Shown here: positions 26,010 through 34,241 of the stretch, one piece after another
Layout: the number at the start of each line of letters is the position of its first letter
Position numbering within the stretch: position 1 is the stretch's first letter
Assembly: GCF_016775705.1 (NCBI RefSeq)
Contig: NZ_CP068760.1
Span: 4,340,001-4,404,000, forward strand
Length of the DNA: 64,000 bases
Direction of reading: 5' to 3'
From: Chryseobacterium cucumeris
GTDB lineage: Bacteria > Bacteroidota > Bacteroidia > Flavobacteriales > Weeksellaceae
Position numbers and translations under genes: made by a program
Notes under the pieces: model-generated
What the model was told of the DNA's origin: nothing
What the model saw: only the letters and a program-made list of their open reading frames with translations
Databases searched by the model: none

Positions 26010-26034
26010 TCTACTCTTTTACATCTTTTCAGAT
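26010..26034 (-). promoter_or_regulatory. Leader element, copy D (before the ABC exporter)
   Basis: On the minus strand it reads ATCTGAAAAGATGTA and then AAAGAGTAGA. It lies between the VKOR-DsbA gene and the ABC exporter gene. It is followed within 15 bases by a 12-codon frame (MGLFPVYHFIEL), not by a full precursor gene, so a precursor may have been lost here. Confidence 0.5.
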
Positions 26035-26089
26035 GGTTATTTTGTTTTTCCTAAGATAGTGAAATTTTTAAATGAATAAGATTTATTTG

Positions 26090-27604
26090 CTAAATCTCAT
26101 CATCCTCGATTAATTCATCAATAAAGAAGGTGATATCTTCGCGATCATACTTATCCGGGAACTGATATCCGTTGATGATAAAGATTGGCGTAAAGCTTAA
26201 TCCTGCATTACTGTTTTCCTTAGACATCTCTATCAGCGGATCCAGATTTTCTGAATTTACTTTTCCTCCGGAAAGTGCATTGATTTTGCCTTCATCCTTG
26301 GTTTCAAACCATTCTTCAACAGCGTGTAAAAACTCTTTTTCAGGTTTGTTATGATAAATATGAGTTAAATCTGAAATAAGCTGTGTATATTTTTCTGGAG
26401 CTCTGTCCGGGCTGTAATTGAATCTCATCTGCAATGAAATATCATCAGGGTATTTCTCCAAAAGTCCTTCCACCAATTTATGCGCATCTTTACAGAAACC
26501 ACAGTATGGGTTGGAAACGATAGAAATACGAAGCTTGGCATCCCTTTTTCCAACAGCAAAAGTTTCAGTATCCTGAAATTCTATTTTTGGATTTTGTTCC
26601 ATCTGATTTTTGAAAAGCTCATAGTTTCTTTTGAATCTGAGATTTTTTGCATTCGATTTTTGCAGCGTTTCTTTTTGCTCAAGAAGAGTATTGAAATAAA
26701 TAACCGCAGAAAATACAAGAGCCCACAGAATGACAGTCAATAAAAGAGTTCCCACACTGAATGACAGGTTCTCGAAAAATAAACTGCTTACTACGATCTG
26801 GCCTACAAGAATTGAAATGATCAAAAGACATACTCTGCAGAATGTTTTTTCTATAAATGCCTGAATGTACAGAGAGTACCCGATTGCAAGTACAGAAACG
26901 AATGTGAAACCTTTTACGATATACGCTGTTGCCGGTAAGAACAGACCTAGTACGGCAAGTCCTGCAAAATAAATCAGAGAAAAATCTGCAAATTTTAAGC
27001 CCAGAATACTGGTTTTATCCTGTTTGATGATCTTATCACACGAGTTGGCTGTCTGACTTGCTGCAGCACCTCCGCCTCCACATATACTTCCGATGACAGT
27101 AGAGGTATTTCCGAATTTCTGATTGAAAATTTCCAGGGAAATATAAACTCCTGCTAAGGAAAGTACATTAAATAGAGCTTCGTAAATGGTTTGGCTAATA
27201 AAAGAATAAGCAAGAACGGCAGCAAAAATAATATAAAGAACCGGCTTGAAATTGAATGTCAGTTTGCTTTCTGCATTTTCTGTTTTTTCAAACAATAGTA
27301 CAAAGTCCGTTGATTTATTATAAAGCTCCTCTTTACCGAAAGTTTTTGCTTTTTCCGAATATACTGAATAATTGCTTCCTGACTTTTTTACAAGAGAGAA
27401 TGAATTCTCAACAATGGCAATAAATTCCTCTGGAAGTTCGTCCCAATATTCTTTGTCAAGTTCATAAGCGTCATTTTTTACCCCCATAAAGTTGAGTGTG
27501 TCACTGAATGCCAGTGCAGATGGGTAATTGGGATGAGAGTTGAACTGGAAAATAAATTCCTGTTTATCTAGTTTTAGATGGTTGATTAGTTTGTCAAAAA
27601 TCAT
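26090..27604 (-). CDS. VKOR-DsbA fusion with N-terminal C39-like domain
   Basis: The 504-residue product has three parts. Residues 1-110 resemble a C39-type peptidase domain without the catalytic cysteine (HPNYPSALAFSDTL). Residues 120-305 form a vitamin K epoxide reductase-type membrane domain with Cys175, Cys189 and the redox pair Cys256/Cys259 (FCRVC). Residues 345-504 are a DsbA-like thioredoxin domain with CGFC (368-371) and cis-Pro motif FTPIFI. Such fusions make disulfides and pass electrons to quinone. Its position before the ABC exporter and six-cysteine precursor suggests it oxidises the exported peptides. It has its own candidate promoter. Confidence 0.85.
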   Translation of the reverse strand: MIFDKLINHLKLDKQEFIFQFNSHPNYPSALAFSDTLNFMGVKNDAYELDKEYWDELPEEFIAIVENSFSLVKKSGSNYSVYSEKAKTFGKEELYNKSTDFVLLFEKTENAESKLTFNFKPVLYIIFAAVLAYSFISQTIYEALFNVLSLAGVYISLEIFNQKFGNTSTVIGSICGGGGAAASQTANSCDKIIKQDKTSILGLKFADFSLIYFAGLAVLGLFLPATAYIVKGFTFVSVLAIGYSLYIQAFIEKTFCRVCLLIISILVGQIVVSSLFFENLSFSVGTLLLTVILWALVFSAVIYFNTLLEQKETLQKSNAKNLRFKRNYELFKNQMEQNPKIEFQDTETFAVGKRDAKLRISIVSNPYCGFCKDAHKLVEGLLEKYPDDISLQMRFNYSPDRAPEKYTQLISDLTHIYHNKPEKEFLHAVEEWFETKDEGKINALSGGKVNSENLDPLIEMSKENSNAGLSFTPIFIINGYQFPDKYDREDITFFIDELIEDDEI

Positions 27605-27618
27605 ATTAATATTTTTAT

Positions 27619-27648
27619 CTAAAATACACAGATGTTTTAAATATACAA
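27619..27648 (-). promoter_or_regulatory. Candidate promoter of the oxidation and export genes
   Basis: On the minus strand TTG, 19 bases and TATTTTAG (one mismatch to TAnnTTTG) lie just before the VKOR-DsbA start codon, so export genes could be expressed apart from the first precursor. Confidence 0.45.
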
Positions 27649-27706
27649 AAAAAAATCTCCTTTATTAGTGAGATATAAACGGATGTTGATAAATTTTATT
27701 TGATCT

Positions 27707-27895
27707 TCAGTATTTTATTTTGAGGTCCAGAAAAAAAATGTTTCTGTCACTTATCAGGTAAATTCTTTTCTTATCGGTTTTAATTTCAAAAAACTCATCT
27801 TCATGCACACGAATAAACTTCTTTCTCATTGCCGAAAGATATTTGATGACTTTTGTAGTCGTGGAATCTCTGTTATTCGATATGACGAGTATCAT
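27707..27895 (-). pseudogene. Truncated grasp-with-spasm ATP-grasp peptide maturase (N-terminal stub)
   Basis: The 62-codon frame reads MILVISNNRDSTTTKVIKYL and continues KKFIRVHEDEFFEIKT to FFLDLKIKY. From memory this matches the start of the ATP-grasp maturase of grasp-with-spasm systems (GwsG, about 310 residues), where FFLD is followed by a WYRRG segment. Here the frame stops just after FFLD. Only about 100 bases separate it from the VKOR gene, so the rest of the enzyme and the radical-SAM/SPASM partner are deleted, not just frameshifted. Its ATG overlaps the end of the upstream lipoprotein gene by 23 bases, as in an intact operon. The assignment rests on pattern memory. Confidence 0.65.
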
Positions 27896-28745
27896 TCTGC
27901 TTCTTTTTTTTAAAATAATCTTTTCTTATTTTCGAGCTGTGTTTCATACTTGGGATTCCCAGGCTTTTACGGTTGCGATCAATCTGCGTACTGTCTTGTA
28001 CCGGAATCATATTAAAGCCGTAGCGTGTGATTTTTTTATGAGATCCTAAGTAAGTATCTTCCATTCTTGCATAGTCACGAGGAGAAAAATCTCCCGATTT
28101 TACATATTCCAGTAATTTGTCCTTTATAAAAGGATAATCTTTTTTGGACTCAACCATATGAGAGATAAAGGTAGGCATAGGAAACCATCCAATTTTTTCA
28201 GGCGTTGGAAATCCATAATTTTTAAAGGTCCATATTAATAGTTTTGCGTTTTTCTCAACGTTTTTTCTGGTCAGTGCAGTATCAAGAGGTCGTCCTTCCT
28301 GATCCCTTATCAGTGCAATCTTGAAAGAATCAATGAGTTTTTTATCCAGGCCTTGTTTCCATTCTGTTATTTTTTGTTCTACAGATGGATTGTCTATTCC
28401 ATATTTATTAAAAAGGGGCAGGTATTTTCTATATTCATCACCATAAGGAGCAACCAGAGAAATTAGCTGATAAAGGCTTTTTTTTCCACCAAAATCTTCA
28501 TGATATTGATCGGCAAGGGTTATATAAGTTGCATATTCTTCAATACGGTCCTGATTTTTAGGAGTATATTCTTCAAAAATTTTCCGATACTCTTTTACAG
28601 CTAGTTTAGGGTTATTGGCCATTCTGTATATGCTGTCAGCCTCATTTACTTTGTTATAATAAGTAATGTAATTCTTTTTACAGGATGTAAGGGATAATAA
28701 AGCAATAAGAAGAAAACCAGATCTTATTAATGATGAAATTTTCAT
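27873..28745 (-). CDS. Hypothetical lipoprotein of the RiPP locus
   Basis: The 290-residue product has a signal peptide and lipobox LTSC (Cys22), followed by a helical, lysine-rich domain (NPKLAVKEYRKIFEEY) resembling tetratricopeptide-like segments. No enzyme motif is visible. It lies between the first precursor peptide and the truncated maturase and overlaps the latter by 23 bases, so it is part of this operon; a role in immunity or peptide handling at the envelope is possible, but this is inference. The basic C terminus (KIRKDYFKKKKQN) is unusual for a lipoprotein. Confidence 0.7.
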   Translation of the reverse strand: MKISSLIRSGFLLIALLSLTSCKKNYITYYNKVNEADSIYRMANNPKLAVKEYRKIFEEYTPKNQDRIEEYATYITLADQYHEDFGGKKSLYQLISLVAPYGDEYRKYLPLFNKYGIDNPSVEQKITEWKQGLDKKLIDSFKIALIRDQEGRPLDTALTRKNVEKNAKLLIWTFKNYGFPTPEKIGWFPMPTFISHMVESKKDYPFIKDKLLEYVKSGDFSPRDYARMEDTYLGSHKKITRYGFNMIPVQDSTQIDRNRKSLGIPSMKHSSKIRKDYFKKKKQNDTRHIE

Positions 28746-28816
28746 AAATGATTTAATTTTATAATATGGTGAAAAAAAGGAGGGGATTTAACCCTCCCTC
28801 TTTCTTTATTCACATA

Positions 28817-29020
28817 CTAGCAAACTTCTAGTCTATCAATATACTCACCTCCATTAGATGTATAGTGGTCAGCTTCGTAGCATCCTGGTGTTGTAACTGC
28901 AGCACTAGATTCAATAGCATAAGACTTTAAGCTACCATTTACTGATTTTAAATCGTCTCTTTTTAGTTTTTTGTTTTCCAAAGAAGAAAAACCTTTCTTC
29001 ATTCCTGCTAACTTTTTCAT
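28817..29020 (-). CDS. Precursor peptide of the grasp-with-spasm type
   Basis: The start is the ATG at 29020; the frame is open further upstream, but the peptide then begins as precursors of this group do (MKKLAGMKKGFSSLENKKL). The 67-residue product has a leader ending DDLKSVNGS, so the usual Gly-Gly is replaced by Asn-Gly, and a core with two cysteines (PGCYEADHY and the final LEVC) rich in Asp, Glu and Ser. ATP-grasp maturases of this system are thought to link acidic side chains, and the core fits, but the maturase is truncated. It is the first gene of the locus after the regulator, with a stem-repeat operator upstream. Confidence 0.7.
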   Translation of the reverse strand: MKKLAGMKKGFSSLENKKLKRDDLKSVNGSLKSYAIESSAAVTTPGCYEADHYTSNGGEYIDRLEVC

Positions 29021-29151
29021 TATTAAAATTTTTTTTGAATTAATATTTGTTTGCCATATATCCCTGGATGGGAGAAGGTACTGATCAGTCCTTATATTTA
29101 TATTTTGTACTGTACACATACAAAAAATAAATTTTGTGTTTTTACCTGTAG

Positions 29152-29159
29152 CAAACATA
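29152..29159 (-). promoter_or_regulatory. Promoter -7 box of the first precursor
   Basis: TATGTTTG on the minus strand, about 130 bases before the ATG. There is no good -33 box, which fits a promoter that needs an activator; the inverted repeat at 29192-29232 lies just upstream. Confidence 0.45.
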
Positions 29160-29191
29160 CACAAGTGCTAATCATAAAAAAGTCTTGAGGT

Positions 29192-29232
29192 TTTAGATTT
29201 ATAAATTTACTACATGAATTTATAAATCTAAA
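29192..29232. promoter_or_regulatory. Perfect 16-bp inverted repeat, candidate regulator operator
   Basis: TTTAGATTTATAAATT (29192-29207) and its complement (29217-29232) face each other across nine bases. The half-site AATTTATAAATCTA recurs at 31126-31139, upstream of the AraC-type gene. The centre lies about 65 bases before the presumed transcription start of the first precursor. It could also act as a terminator for the regulator gene, but there is no T run. Confidence 0.6.
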
Positions 29233-29270
29233 TGGATTAACTATTTGTAAAACAATTTTTTGTGGTTATT

Positions 29271-31010
29271 TTAAAAATCGCCTAAATTATCAATTTCTTT
29301 GATGTACATTGAGAGTGTAGTACCGGTTTTCTTCTTAAAAGCTAAAGAAAATGCCTGTTCATTATTATATCCTAGCTCTTCTGCAATAACAGATAACTTA
29401 TAGGAACGGAATTTTTTATCTTTTACCAATCTACTTAAGGCAAAATCAATTCGAAGATCATTAAGGTATGCTGCAAAGTTTTTTCCTTTATGAGTATTGA
29501 TTATTTCTGATAAATAAGCAGTATTTGTTTTTATATTTTTTGCTAAGCTGGCTAATGTGATGCCTTTTTTTAAGAAAAGTTCCTTGGATTCAAATATTCT
29601 TAATTCTTGTAAAATAAATTGAGTAACTTCTTCAGATATGGTTTTAGAGGTTTTATCATTTTGCTCTTCCTGTTCAGGAATTGCTATCGGGGCTATTTCA
29701 ATATTGTTAGCCTTATTTTTTTCCTCTGCATTTTTTTCTTCAATATTTCTCTTTTCAACCAAGCTAATCAAATCTTGTGCAATTTTTCTTTGTTCCTTTT
29801 CTGTTTTTTTTGATCTATAGTATAAATATATAATGAATAAGAGTATTAATAAAAGTATGCCTAGAGAAATGTAGAGTACCTTTTTTCTAAATTTTAATTC
29901 CTCAATGATATTTTCTTTTTCCTGTAAAAGATTGGGAGTGTCGTACTTTCTAGGTATTTCTGTAGAAAGGTATTTAAACTGTTCATCTAGTTTTTGATCA
30001 ACCTTTAAAAAGCGTTCAATGTAGTAAAGCTGTTTTTCTTTATCATTATTTTCTTTATAGTAATCAATAAGAAAAGTATATACATCTCTTAATTCAGGAA
30101 ACGTATAACCACTTTTTGAAATAATGGAGTCTAGTTTGGTGTAGTTTTCAACTGCTTTTGTTTTATCTTTTAAACCTTCATAAGATTTACCAATATTTAA
30201 AAGACTATAGTTCATATTCTGATCTTGAACCCCGGAAAAATATTTATAAGCTGCTATGAAGTTTTTAGTGGCAATATCATATTTTTTTAGTTTTAAATTA
30301 TATGCCCCTACGTAGTAAGTATATTGATGATGAACATACTTATTTGTGAATGCTAATGGAGTTTTTAATCCTTCCTTGATTAGAATATTTGCAGAATCCA
30401 ATTTATTGAGCTCTATATAGCAGTATATAAGGCTTATACGCATTTGGTTATGCTGGGATTCATCTGTAATATCATTTCCATTATATAAATAGTATCTGAA
30501 CGTTTTGGCTGCATCAGCATTTTTGCCAATGTAGCTGTTCAGATAGGCGATGTCCATATTAGCATATGCGGTCTGTTGCGGATCTTTTTGAGCTTTTGCG
30601 TATTGTAGTCCTAAAATATAATTATCTAAAGCTTTTTTTAAATTATCATGTTTGTAATAAAGGTTTCCCTTCATTAGATAAGTCTGAGATGGATATTTTG
30701 TTCCCTTTAAATTTTTTGTAATTGTTGCTGTGCTGTCAAGATATTTTAGGGCATTTGAAAAATTTTCGTTAAAATGAATAAGCACATATCCGTCTGCTAT
30801 TTGAAGAGCATTTTGTTCTTTTTTTGCTTTTTGGAGGTAATATTGAGCTATAACCTTTGACTGTTCAATCTTTATATTCTCATAATAGGTATAAAATTTA
30901 TCTTTTAATTCTTTATAGCTATATGTTTTTAAGCTATCACTTATTTTATTCTGTGTATAAAGTAAGTTGCTGAAAAAAATAAATAAAAAAAGGGCTTTAA
31001 CTCTCATCAT
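29271..31010 (-). CDS. TPR-containing membrane-bound AraC-type regulator
   Basis: The 579-residue product has a signal-like N terminus, about nine TPR-like repeats to residue 350 (YAKAQKDPQQTAYANMDIAY is one), a membrane helix (LYISLGILLLILLFIIYLYY, about 388-410), a coiled linker, and a C-terminal AraC DNA-binding domain with LSEIINTHKGKNFAAYLN and the second helix-turn-helix SVIAEELGYNNEQAFSLAF. The helices face the cytosol and the TPR part the periplasm. Regulators of this layout sit next to peptide-export loci in Bacteroidota. It lies directly upstream of the precursor operon on the same strand; matching sequence words at both ends of the gene suggest autoregulation. Confidence 0.85.
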   Translation of the reverse strand: MMRVKALFLFIFFSNLLYTQNKISDSLKTYSYKELKDKFYTYYENIKIEQSKVIAQYYLQKAKKEQNALQIADGYVLIHFNENFSNALKYLDSTATITKNLKGTKYPSQTYLMKGNLYYKHDNLKKALDNYILGLQYAKAQKDPQQTAYANMDIAYLNSYIGKNADAAKTFRYYLYNGNDITDESQHNQMRISLIYCYIELNKLDSANILIKEGLKTPLAFTNKYVHHQYTYYVGAYNLKLKKYDIATKNFIAAYKYFSGVQDQNMNYSLLNIGKSYEGLKDKTKAVENYTKLDSIISKSGYTFPELRDVYTFLIDYYKENNDKEKQLYYIERFLKVDQKLDEQFKYLSTEIPRKYDTPNLLQEKENIIEELKFRKKVLYISLGILLLILLFIIYLYYRSKKTEKEQRKIAQDLISLVEKRNIEEKNAEEKNKANNIEIAPIAIPEQEEQNDKTSKTISEEVTQFILQELRIFESKELFLKKGITLASLAKNIKTNTAYLSEIINTHKGKNFAAYLNDLRIDFALSRLVKDKKFRSYKLSVIAEELGYNNEQAFSLAFKKKTGTTLSMYIKEIDNLGDF

Positions 31011-31025
31011 CTTTTAAATACATCA

Positions 31026-31033
31026 CAAATTTA
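31026..31033 (-). promoter_or_regulatory. Promoter -7 box of the AraC-type regulator
   Basis: TAAATTTG on the minus strand, 15 bases before the ATG, so the leader would be very short. Confidence 0.4.
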
Positions 31034-31591
31034 CATTTTTTAATTCAAAAAGATATATGGTAAAAAAGTGGTTTTAAGTTTAATTTATTGATTTATATTG
31101 AGTTAAGTGTGTTGTTTGTTCTGTCAATTTATAAATCTATAGTTTAAGGCTTAATAGAATGTTTATCTCAAACCAGCGACTGTTTGAAATGATTATCTAC
31201 GATTATTTGTTCAGGTACTATAAAACCCTTGTTTTTAAAAGTAATAAAATGTTATAACATTATAATATTTATTATTATAGTATGAATGCTAATACCATTT
31301 TTTACATCAGAATATCCCGTGATTTTGAAGTTCAGATTTTTAGAAATATCATATAAAATACTGAGGATAACTCCAACTTTAAAACATAGGAAATAATGCT
31401 TAGAAGTAATGTTTTTTATGTAAACAAATGTTTTATTTTGTTATTATTTTATAGCTTGTAGTGGGTTTTGCGCTTGTTTTGTTTATTAAATTTCGATATT
31501 CTATGTGATTTTTAACAAACAGAAATGAACTCAAAAAAACTTAAAAAATCATAAAGTTTTCATAAAGTTTTAAAAAAGGATAGAAATGTTT
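31034..31591. other. AT-rich gap without a gene
   Basis: I find no plausible gene in about 560 bases. It holds one copy of the candidate operator half-site AATTTATAAATCTA (31126-31139) and otherwise AT-rich sequence with several short A/T repeats. Confidence 0.6.
31126..31139. promoter_or_regulatory. Third copy of the candidate regulator half-site
   Basis: AATTTATAAATCTA, identical to both arms of the inverted repeat at 29192-29232, about 115 bases upstream of the AraC-type gene. Confidence 0.5.
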
Positions 31592-31716
31592 TTGTATTTA
31601 TAAAATATGTCGTACTTTTACATCGCCTTGAATGAGGGAACAAGTCAAGGTAATAAATTTTTTTTCATCATTTGTGTTTTTAGAATCGTATCGCCTGATA
31701 CGATTCTTTTTTTATG
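31592..31716 (+). ncRNA. Candidate small RNA with its own promoter and terminator
   Basis: TTG (31592-31594), 18 bases and TACTTTTA (31613-31620) make a good promoter, and a perfect 11-bp stem AGAATCGTATC/GATACGATTCT with loop GCCT (31682-31707) and a T run follow. Between them there is no gene on the plus strand, and the next gene is on the other strand. The predicted RNA, about 90 bases, starts with a hairpin CCTTGA/TCAAGG (31626-31650). A 31-codon frame from 31633 runs through the terminator and is probably not translated. Confidence 0.4.
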
Positions 31717-32803
31717 TTTTCTCATAGCTTAAGAGAAGATCAATAAAGTAAGAATAGGTAACAGAGCCTTCCTGCTGATTACTTTTCAGAAACAGGTTGT
31801 TAGTAAATCCAAAGAATTCATCAAGCCATCCCTGATGCTGAAAAATAAAACTTTTTTCATAAGCACGGTCTCTTTTCATGGCGGGAGAATACTGGTGAAG
31901 AATATTCTTTACAAATTCAGGATCTTTCTCCACAATAAATCTTAAAAGACTTTTTAAAGTGAAAAATTCAGTACTGTATCTCAACTCAGGATTACCGGAA
32001 TGAATGCCTATTAAGTACCCTATAAAATTAGCTTCCTGCTCTCTGGCAAAGCCAAGCTGATGTGAACTTTCGTGCGCTGTGGTGAAAGGGATTAATGTAT
32101 GAGGCAGCTCAGTATTATACTGGGCTTCAGCTGTAAAAGGATTATAATAGCCTAAAATTCCTGTAAAGCTCATTACATTTTTGAATAAACTAGGCTTGAT
32201 GTCCAGTATCTCCGGAGCTTTTTTATCGGAAATATAAGAAGGCAGCTTTGTCTGCTGATTCAGGATTTCCTTTTGAATAGATGTAAGGTTAGTGATTATA
32301 AATACTCCGTTGCTGTCCTCCTGTGTATACTGTCGTGTTGCCTTACACTTTTCAAGATAAACAAGAGCCAGTTTTTTTGCTTTTTCTATATCCGGTTCAT
32401 TCTGGCTGGAAAGTTTTTTAATAATAGGAACCTGAAAATACAGCATTCCCCAAAAGATCTGATAAATAAAATAAAAGATATTCATGACGATAAGAATTTT
32501 TCTCATCGAATCACTTCTTTGCTGCTTTTTGAATAAGGTGATGAAACAGTATAAAAGAAAAGCTCCCAGCACAATATAGATCAAATCCCCGACAGAAAAT
32601 GGAACCCAGCTGAACAGCACCTGATGAAGCTCTTTCTGAAATTCAAAAAAGCGTTTAAAAAAAGAAATCATTATTATGGATTTTGAAAATCCATAAAACA
32701 AAAGAAATTGGGCAAGTAATACACCTGCCCAAAATCTTTTTTTCTTATATATATTTGTTGTTATATTAATGACCACTGCCTTTAGATATTTTATCAAGAT
32801 CAA
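31712..32803 (-). CDS. DUF3810 membrane protein with HExxH-like motif
   Basis: The 363-residue product has three N-terminal membrane segments and a large soluble domain containing TAHESSHQLGFAREQEANFIG. The HESSH followed by a downstream glutamate resembles the zinc site of gluzincin-type metallopeptidases, and DUF3810 proteins share this; no activity is known to me. The start used here overlaps the end of the transporter gene upstream by 38 bases, and a later GTG is possible. The gene order transporter-DUF3810 on one strand suggests co-transcription. Confidence 0.8.
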   Translation of the reverse strand: MILIKYLKAVVINITTNIYKKKRFWAGVLLAQFLLFYGFSKSIIMISFFKRFFEFQKELHQVLFSWVPFSVGDLIYIVLGAFLLYCFITLFKKQQRSDSMRKILIVMNIFYFIYQIFWGMLYFQVPIIKKLSSQNEPDIEKAKKLALVYLEKCKATRQYTQEDSNGVFIITNLTSIQKEILNQQTKLPSYISDKKAPEILDIKPSLFKNVMSFTGILGYYNPFTAEAQYNTELPHTLIPFTTAHESSHQLGFAREQEANFIGYLIGIHSGNPELRYSTEFFTLKSLLRFIVEKDPEFVKNILHQYSPAMKRDRAYEKSFIFQHQGWLDEFFGFTNNLFLKSNQQEGSVTYSYFIDLLLSYEKT

Positions 32804-34211
32804 TGCCCTGGGCTTTCAGAATCCCACTTACACGGATCGCATAGAATGCAAGATAAGCAAAACAAATAACCCCTACGATATAACTGAAATGAATATTGGT
32901 AATATCTGCAACATATCCCTGTATAACGCTTACAATACCTCCTCCCATAATCATCATGATAAGGTATCCTGAACCCTGGTTAGTGTGTTTTCCAAGCCCG
33001 TTGATAGCCAATGCGAAGATACACGGCCATAGCGTAGAGCAGAAAAGACCTACACTGGTAAATGCATATACAGATACCATTCCTGTAGTGAACATCCCTA
33101 TAAGTAGAGCGGTGATCCCTGCCAGAGAGAAGATCAGAAGCATTCTTGCCGGGTTTCCTTTGCTTAAAATATCACAGATAATCATTGCGATAATGATAAA
33201 TCCATATACATAGAACGGAGAAAGATCATGATCGGCAATAGCGTTTACCAATAAAAATACACCGAATGCAAGATAAGGAGCTAAGAATCTTAAGATCTTT
33301 TTGAATCCTGCATTGACATCAAATGCTTCTACAGCACCTGTCCAACGGCCAATCATTAATGATGCCCAGTATAAAGAGATATAAGGTGCTACCTCTTTCG
33401 TTTCAAATCCCAAGCTTTTTTCCATATAAGCAGGAAGGTTACTGGCTGTGGAAACTTCTACCCCTACATAAACAAAAATAGCGATCATTCCCATCACCAG
33501 CTGAGGATACTGGAATGCTGACTTTCTATGTTCTCCCGGAGTTGCATCATCGGTGTCCTCAGTGTTTGTTGGAGTTACTGCAGGAAGAGAAGAGAATTTA
33601 AGCATTAAAGCTACCAGCGCAAAAGCTGCTCCTAATATCAGATAAGGTGTTTTTACACTTTCTATACTTGCTTCCGTGTTGGCAGCACTTGCAGATCCAA
33701 AAATAGCAAATGCAACGATAAGTGGTCCAATAGTAGTTCCTAAGTTATTAATCCCTCCTGCCATTGTTAGCCTCTGAGATCCCGTTTCCGTAGGACCTAC
33801 TTCAATAGCAAGCGGATTAGCAACAATCTGCTGAAGAGAGAATCCTAAACCTACAATAAATAACCCTGAGATCATTAATGGGAAAGAATGCATATTGGCA
33901 GCCGGGTAGAACAATAAGGTTCCCAATGCGGAAATCAGAAGCCCCACAATAAGACCATTCTTATATCCGATTTTATTGATCAAATCCTGTTTAAGGCTCT
34001 TTGATACAAGCATATAAATTAAAGAACCTACAGTATATGCTACATAAAAGCATATCTGTACAAGCATACTTTCAGTTTGGGATAGATTGAAGGCTTTTTG
34101 AAAAACAGGGATCAGAATATCATTACTGGCTGCTACAAATCCCCAAAAGAAGAATACAGTAACCAACGGAATGAATTGGGCCCAATTGGTTTGTTTAGAA
34201 TAATTTGACAT
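32766..34211 (-). CDS. FucP-type sugar MFS transporter
   Basis: The ATG at 34211 is preferred to one eight codons earlier because family members start like MSNYSKQTNWAQFIPL. The 481-residue product has twelve membrane segments. FFFWGFVAASNDILIPVFQ, the loop GPTETGSQRLTMAGG and the NNLGTTIGPL segment are typical of the fucose/glucose/galactose proton symporter family (FucP, GlcP). The sugar cannot be told. An N-acetylglucosamine kinase gene lies 2 kb away on the other strand. A PlsC gene lies directly upstream (31 bases) on the same strand. Confidence 0.88.
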   Translation of the reverse strand: MSNYSKQTNWAQFIPLVTVFFFWGFVAASNDILIPVFQKAFNLSQTESMLVQICFYVAYTVGSLIYMLVSKSLKQDLINKIGYKNGLIVGLLISALGTLLFYPAANMHSFPLMISGLFIVGLGFSLQQIVANPLAIEVGPTETGSQRLTMAGGINNLGTTIGPLIVAFAIFGSASAANTEASIESVKTPYLILGAAFALVALMLKFSSLPAVTPTNTEDTDDATPGEHRKSAFQYPQLVMGMIAIFVYVGVEVSTASNLPAYMEKSLGFETKEVAPYISLYWASLMIGRWTGAVEAFDVNAGFKKILRFLAPYLAFGVFLLVNAIADHDLSPFYVYGFIIIAMIICDILSKGNPARMLLIFSLAGITALLIGMFTTGMVSVYAFTSVGLFCSTLWPCIFALAINGLGKHTNQGSGYLIMMIMGGGIVSVIQGYVADITNIHFSYIVGVICFAYLAFYAIRVSGILKAQGIDLDKISKGSGH

Positions 34212-34241
34212 ATTTATTATAGATTTCACAAACAAATATAA

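Noticed and set aside
31633-31731. A 31-codon frame inside the candidate small RNA
   Set aside because: It reads through the terminator stem and T run and into the next gene's end, so translation is unlikely.
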